From positions 1-6,505 of the forward strand of contig JAFGQM010000054.1 in NCBI GenBank assembly GCA_016935655.1: a stretch of DNA of 6,505 bases, given 5' to 3'. Position numbers and translations under genes: made by a program. Origin of the DNA: Candidatus Altarchaeota archaeon (GTDB lineage: Archaea > Altiarchaeota > Altiarchaeia > JAFGQM01). Of this stretch, positions 4,725-6,505 are shown piece after piece (position 1 is the stretch's first letter; each line of letters starts with the position of its first letter). Below the pieces are notes generated by a model. The model was not told where the DNA came from, did no database searches, and was given only the letters and a program-made list of their open reading frames with translations.

Positions 4725-5621
4725 ATGCCCGGAACGAGGAAAAAAGGCATCGTCAGGCTGATCCCCTGGATCCACAGCGTAGAGTCCACCTACCACGCGC
4801 ATGTAGTCGAGTTCATCGACAAGCTGCCCAAGAACTCCGTCCTCGGGCTGGAGATGACCCCGCAGGGGCTTAATAACCTGCATCAGCTTCTCGATGACTT
4901 TGAAAGGAGCTGGAAGAGGAACCCCGCTTTCCTGCCGGAGGCTTACGAGGGGCTTTATCTGATAGAGGTGCTGAACAGCTGCAGGAGGAGGAACATCAGG
5001 GTCGTCCCGATAGATACCACAACAGTGCACGCCATGACCGTAAAGCACCTGTCCGGGAAGGAGAGCCTTGAGGAGCGCAGAACGCCCGAGCGGCTGAGGA
5101 GTTTCGCAAAGGATGAGGATTTCAGGGAGAGGACATTCGCCGAGAAACTGAGGGATGCGGTGAGGGACCATCCTGGCAGGGAGGTGTTCGCCCTCATGGG
5201 CGGCTCTCATGTGCCCTTTGTCAGGAAGAACCTGGTCTCTATGGGCGTGAGCGCCAGGACAGACCTGCGGCCGTTCTCAGGGCCCGTAAAGGAGGAGATG
5301 CTCCAGCGGCAGCGCGCCGAGCCGAAGCTCAAGGAATATGCGAGGAAGGGGGACGTCAAGAGGTACGATCGACTGTGTGAAAGAATGCTTCCGCCCCCCC
5401 TTAGACGCGATACGCGCAAATACGTGGAGGCCCTTTTGCGCGGGATGGACCAAAGCAGCATGGCGGCCAGGATCGCAAAGTCGTTTATGGAGAAATCCTT
5501 CGAGGAGAGGGGGGCGTCCATAGACGCTGTGGCCGGGCGCCTGGCGCAGGACCTGAGGGGAAGGGGCGAGGCGCATGAAAAGAGGTGGGAGAAAAGGAAG
5601 AGCAGGAGAAGGGGGGTGTAG
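4725..5621 (+). CDS. Possible TraB/TIKI/ChaN/EreA-like superfamily protein
   Basis: A 298-residue protein whose first half (about 9-170) resembles this metal-dependent hydrolase-like superfamily. Seen: an N-terminal strand with IPWIHSVEST (His17, Glu20) comparable to the GTAHVSxES motif of TraB proteins; LGLEM with Glu43 at the end of the next strand; VVPIDT with Asp97; a helix FRERTFAEKLRDAV; and FALMGGSHVPFV (GGSH 159-162), matching the GxxH motif that ends the core. Known members include TIKI proteases, pheromone-shutdown TraB/PrgY, ChaN and erythromycin esterase; the substrate here is unknown. The C-terminal third (about 190-298) is charged and helical and ends in a very basic tail (KRWEKRKSRRRGV). 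No signal peptide or membrane helix is visible, unlike TraB proteins with membrane segments. The assignment rests on motif order by eye; that the gene is real is nearly certain. Confidence 0.6.
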   Translation: MPGTRKKGIVRLIPWIHSVESTYHAHVVEFIDKLPKNSVLGLEMTPQGLNNLHQLLDDFERSWKRNPAFLPEAYEGLYLIEVLNSCRRRNIRVVPIDTTTVHAMTVKHLSGKESLEERRTPERLRSFAKDEDFRERTFAEKLRDAVRDHPGREVFALMGGSHVPFVRKNLVSMGVSARTDLRPFSGPVKEEMLQRQRAEPKLKEYARKGDVKRYDRLCERMLPPPLRRDTRKYVEALLRGMDQSSMAARIAKSFMEKSFEERGASIDAVAGRLAQDLRGRGEAHEKRWEKRKSRRRGV

Positions 5622-5627
5622 TGTAAC

Positions 5628-5632
5628 TTTTT
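5628..5632 (+). terminator. T run after the TraB-like gene
   Basis: Five T bases begin six bases past the stop codon, followed by AT. This is a short but plausible archaeal intrinsic terminator in the convergent gap before the membrane protein gene. Confidence 0.35.
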
Positions 5633-5659
5633 ATCCGCCTTCAATCCATCCAGAGATGG

Positions 5660-6159
5660 CTAGTCAGGACCGTAGACATAGATGCCCCATGTATCCTCCT
5701 TTAGGCCGGCCCACACTATCCTGTCTCCAGAAATCGATGGGGGCGATGACAAGGACTTATACCCTCCGGATAACAGTACCTTCTCGTCACCAGCTAGGCA
5801 GCCCCCATTTTGGCCGTTCTTGCTCAGGTCGCACATATAGATGCCGTAGCTGCCCCGTGACAGTTCCTTGGCTGACAACTCGGACCTTAGGCTGCTAGCC
5901 TCCTCATTTAGGTCATAGGACCAGGCACCGAGAATCAGTAAGATGACAAGAAGGATCGCTATGATGATCCATGACAGTTTCCCCAGCCCGCGGCCCCCCG
6001 GGGTTTATCTCCTGATGCTCCGGATAGGGCAAGGTTTATGGCATCCGTCTGATAGCCGGCCTTCTCCATGGCGGCCTTTATGTCCTCCCCGGTGTGCCCC
6101 CTCGCCATCTGCTCTTGTGCCGTTCTTCTTAAGTCAGACGACTCGTGGGGGGAGGCCAT
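5660..6159 (-). pseudogene. Membrane protein gene interrupted by a single-base frameshift
   Basis: The ATG frame from 6159 gives a helical domain (RRTAQEQMARGHTGEDIKAA, then MEKAGYQTDAINLALS), the UBA-like pattern common at the N-termini of archaeal membrane proteins, but after a G6 run it turns to low-information residues and stops at 5959. The next frame, which has a TAA just upstream and no usable start before the membrane segment, carries a membrane helix (SWIIIAILLVILLILGAW, about 5974-5921), a short charged stalk (NEEASSLRSELSAKEL), and a TolB/PD40-like propeller repeat (PSISGDRIVWA, then WGIYVYGPD) to the TAG at 5660. Adding one G in the minus-strand G6 (plus-strand C run 5994-5999) fuses all three into a 166-residue protein. 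Only about one blade is present, so it may also be truncated at its C-terminus. It converges on the TraB-like gene. Confidence 0.7.
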
Positions 6160-6182
6160 ATCGTCCTTCTAATTGAAGGGTA

Positions 6183-6190
6183 GATAAAAA
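6183..6190 (-). promoter_or_regulatory. TATA box of the frameshifted membrane protein gene
   Basis: TTTTTATC on the minus strand is centred about 27-28 bases before the ATG at 6159, predicting transcription from the start codon or a base before it. Only a weak AAGGA precedes the ATG, so the message is probably leaderless. An intact promoter argues that the gene is, or recently was, expressed. Confidence 0.5.
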
Positions 6191-6227
6191 CCCTTGGCGA
6201 TGTGCCCAGGCATTGTGATCCCCACAG

Positions 6228-6236
6228 TTTTTATAA
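6228..6236 (+). promoter_or_regulatory. TATA box of the gene at the right edge
   Basis: TTTTTATAA on the plus strand lies about 26-36 bases before the paired ATG codons at 6262 and 6265. It is divergent from the membrane protein promoter, about 40 bases away. The predicted start of transcription is near 6258, so the leader would be very short. Confidence 0.5.
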
Positions 6237-6264
6237 CCCGCCCCATTGGATTATCGAGGTTATG

Positions 6265-6505
6265 ATGACAAACGTAAAATACAAAGAACCGGAGGGCTGG
6301 TCTGCCCGTGAATTGCGCGGGGGATTCGAGGACCTTGGAGAATCTGCCGGATTGAAGGAGGCCGTTATCGCATATGACTGTCCGTGGGATCCGAATACAT
6401 TCATCCAGTTCCTCCCCGAACTCCCGATGGACAAGGGTTTCTCAACAGACTACATCTGGAAGGAAACGATCAGGATAGACAAAGAGCATCTTGAGCATTA
6501 CAAAA
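6265..6505 (+). CDS. Unrecognised protein, N-terminal part (runs off the window)
   Basis: An open frame continues past the last base, giving 80 residues: MTNVKYKEPEGWSARELRGG, then a stretch with GLKEAVIAYDCPWDPNTF and later TDYIWKETIRIDKEHLEHY. No family recognised, and no signal peptide or membrane helix in the part seen. Codon use is similar to the neighbours. Two ATG codons stand in tandem at 6262 and 6265; the second is preferred because GAGG at 6256-6259 lies five bases before it, whereas the first would be almost touching that site. If the mRNA starts as the TATA box predicts, near 6258, the first ATG could be used instead in near-leaderless fashion. Confidence 0.75.
   Translation, partial: MTNVKYKEPEGWSARELRGGFEDLGESAGLKEAVIAYDCPWDPNTFIQFLPELPMDKGFSTDYIWKETIRIDKEHLEHYK

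Noticed and set aside
4668..5210. 180-codon minus-strand frame opposite the TraB-like gene
   Set aside because: The plus-strand frame has motif structure, a promoter at the right distance and genome-like codon use. The opposite frame is rich in Pro, Leu and His as expected from antisense reading.
5575..5898. Plus-strand frame over the convergent region
   Set aside because: Composition is Arg/Cys/Ser/Pro rich with no motif, and it is antisense to the propeller-repeat part of the membrane protein gene.
5943..6176. Plus-strand frame opposite the membrane protein N-terminus
   Set aside because: Pro/Arg/Ser-rich antisense shadow; the minus strand shows a clear helical domain and membrane helix.
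1..6505. tRNA, rRNA, CRISPR array or insertion sequence
   Set aside because: No T-loop-like GGTTCRA motif in a cloverleaf, no regularly spaced repeats, no transposase motifs and no terminal inverted repeats were found on either strand.

Overview
The window looks like a piece of an archaeal chromosome, most plausibly from a small-genome (DPANN-type) lineage, though the lineage call is inference. Seen directly: the RuBisCO is of the archaeal form III group, short AT boxes of archaeal TATA type sit about 24-30 bases before several starts (so several mRNAs look leaderless), other starts carry GGTGAT or GGAGGTG ribosome-binding sites, a T-rich tract follows a stop codon, and AGG/AGA and ATA codons are used heavily.

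Left part, plus strand (1-3665): the end of trpB, then trpA one base later (tryptophan synthase, the last step of tryptophan synthesis). After a T-rich terminator come a nucleoside diphosphate kinase gene and a small Cys-based phosphatase gene overlapping it by 11 bases. Next, behind its own TATA box and ribosome-binding site, is a complete form III-type RuBisCO large subunit. It has the full carbamylation and loop-6 lysines, but an Ala where a P1-phosphate-binding Gly is normally found, plus a C-terminal tail.

Middle (3666-4724), minus strand: a row of small genes of unknown function, namely an 87-residue protein, a probable 54-residue protein broken by one missing base, a 64-residue protein and a 55-residue protein with a CxxC motif and a helical body. 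The 55-residue gene and the repaired 54-residue gene are not apparent as long open frames.

Right part (4725-6505): a plus-strand 298-residue protein that resembles the TraB/TIKI/ChaN/EreA-like superfamily, divergent from the 87-residue gene through a compact back-to-back promoter. Convergent to it is a minus-strand membrane protein gene (helical UBA-like N-terminus, one membrane helix, one propeller-like repeat) that is interrupted by a single-base frameshift in a G6 run. Divergent from that is the start of an unrecognised gene running off the window end.

The metabolic genes fit amino-acid synthesis and nucleotide/ribose-phosphate salvage. The known partners of form III RuBisCO (AMP phosphorylase, ribose-1,5-bisphosphate isomerase) are not in this window. 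Two genes share the same lesion, one base missing in a homopolymer, so either sequence error or real decay needs to be considered.
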